Part shown: positions 5,685-5,712 of the stretch, one piece after another
Layout: every line of letters starts with the position of its first letter
Numbering within the stretch: position 1 is the stretch's first letter
Notes under the pieces: generated by a model
The model's input: only the letters and a program-made list of their open reading frames with translations
Databases searched by the model: none
What the model was told of the DNA's origin: nothing
Program-made: the position numbers and the translations under genes
From: Syntrophobacterales bacterium
Lineage (GTDB): Bacteria > Desulfobacterota > Syntrophia > Syntrophales > UBA6807
Reading direction: 5' to 3'
Length of the DNA: 5,712 nt
Assembly (NCBI GenBank): GCA_021159265.1
Contig: JAGGSD010000340.1
Span: 1 to 5,712 of the forward strand

Positions 5685-5712
5685 AAATTGGCAAAAGAAT
5701 TAAAAACAATCA

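Overview
The window carries two tRNA genes, two ATPase genes of an oligopeptide/dipeptide ABC importer, a leucyl aminopeptidase gene and an acyl-CoA dehydrogenase gene. It looks like chromosomal DNA of a Gram-negative-like, probably anaerobic bacterium. Moderate GC, CCA encoded in both tRNA genes, a fatty-acid-type acyl-CoA dehydrogenase and many small intergenic repeats would fit a Desulfobacterota/Syntrophales-like genome. That placement is an impression from style, not a demonstrated assignment.

Layout, left to right. Positions 17-207 hold tRNA-Lys(CTT) and tRNA-Arg(TCG), both on the minus strand. Positions 292-1275 encode OppF and 1587-2561 encode OppD, also minus. They are separated by 311 bp of non-coding DNA packed with repeats: a roughly 120-bp element ending in GGGTAGGGG/CCCCTACCC with several internal hairpins, plus heptanucleotide tandem arrays. 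Positions 2629-4128 encode PepA, an M17 leucyl aminopeptidase (minus). A 337-bp divergent promoter region (4129-4465) separates this group from the acyl-CoA dehydrogenase gene at 4466-5638 (plus). A GC-rich hairpin without a T tract lies just after that gene.

Functionally, pepA, oppD and oppF run in one direction and make sense together: the ATPases would power peptide uptake and the aminopeptidase would trim peptides in the cytoplasm. No permease or substrate-binding protein gene is present here, so the rest of the transporter must lie elsewhere, or these ATPases are shared. The tRNAs lie downstream on the same strand and could be reached by read-through. The acyl-CoA dehydrogenase is divergently transcribed and belongs to a separate pathway of acyl-CoA beta-oxidation.

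I found no new defence, mobile or biosynthetic system. The protein genes are ordinary, with intact catalytic motifs. The less ordinary content is between genes: four short arrays with a 7-bp period at gene junctions of the opp section, the hairpin-rich element that splits oppD from oppF, and a dyad over the putative dehydrogenase promoter.
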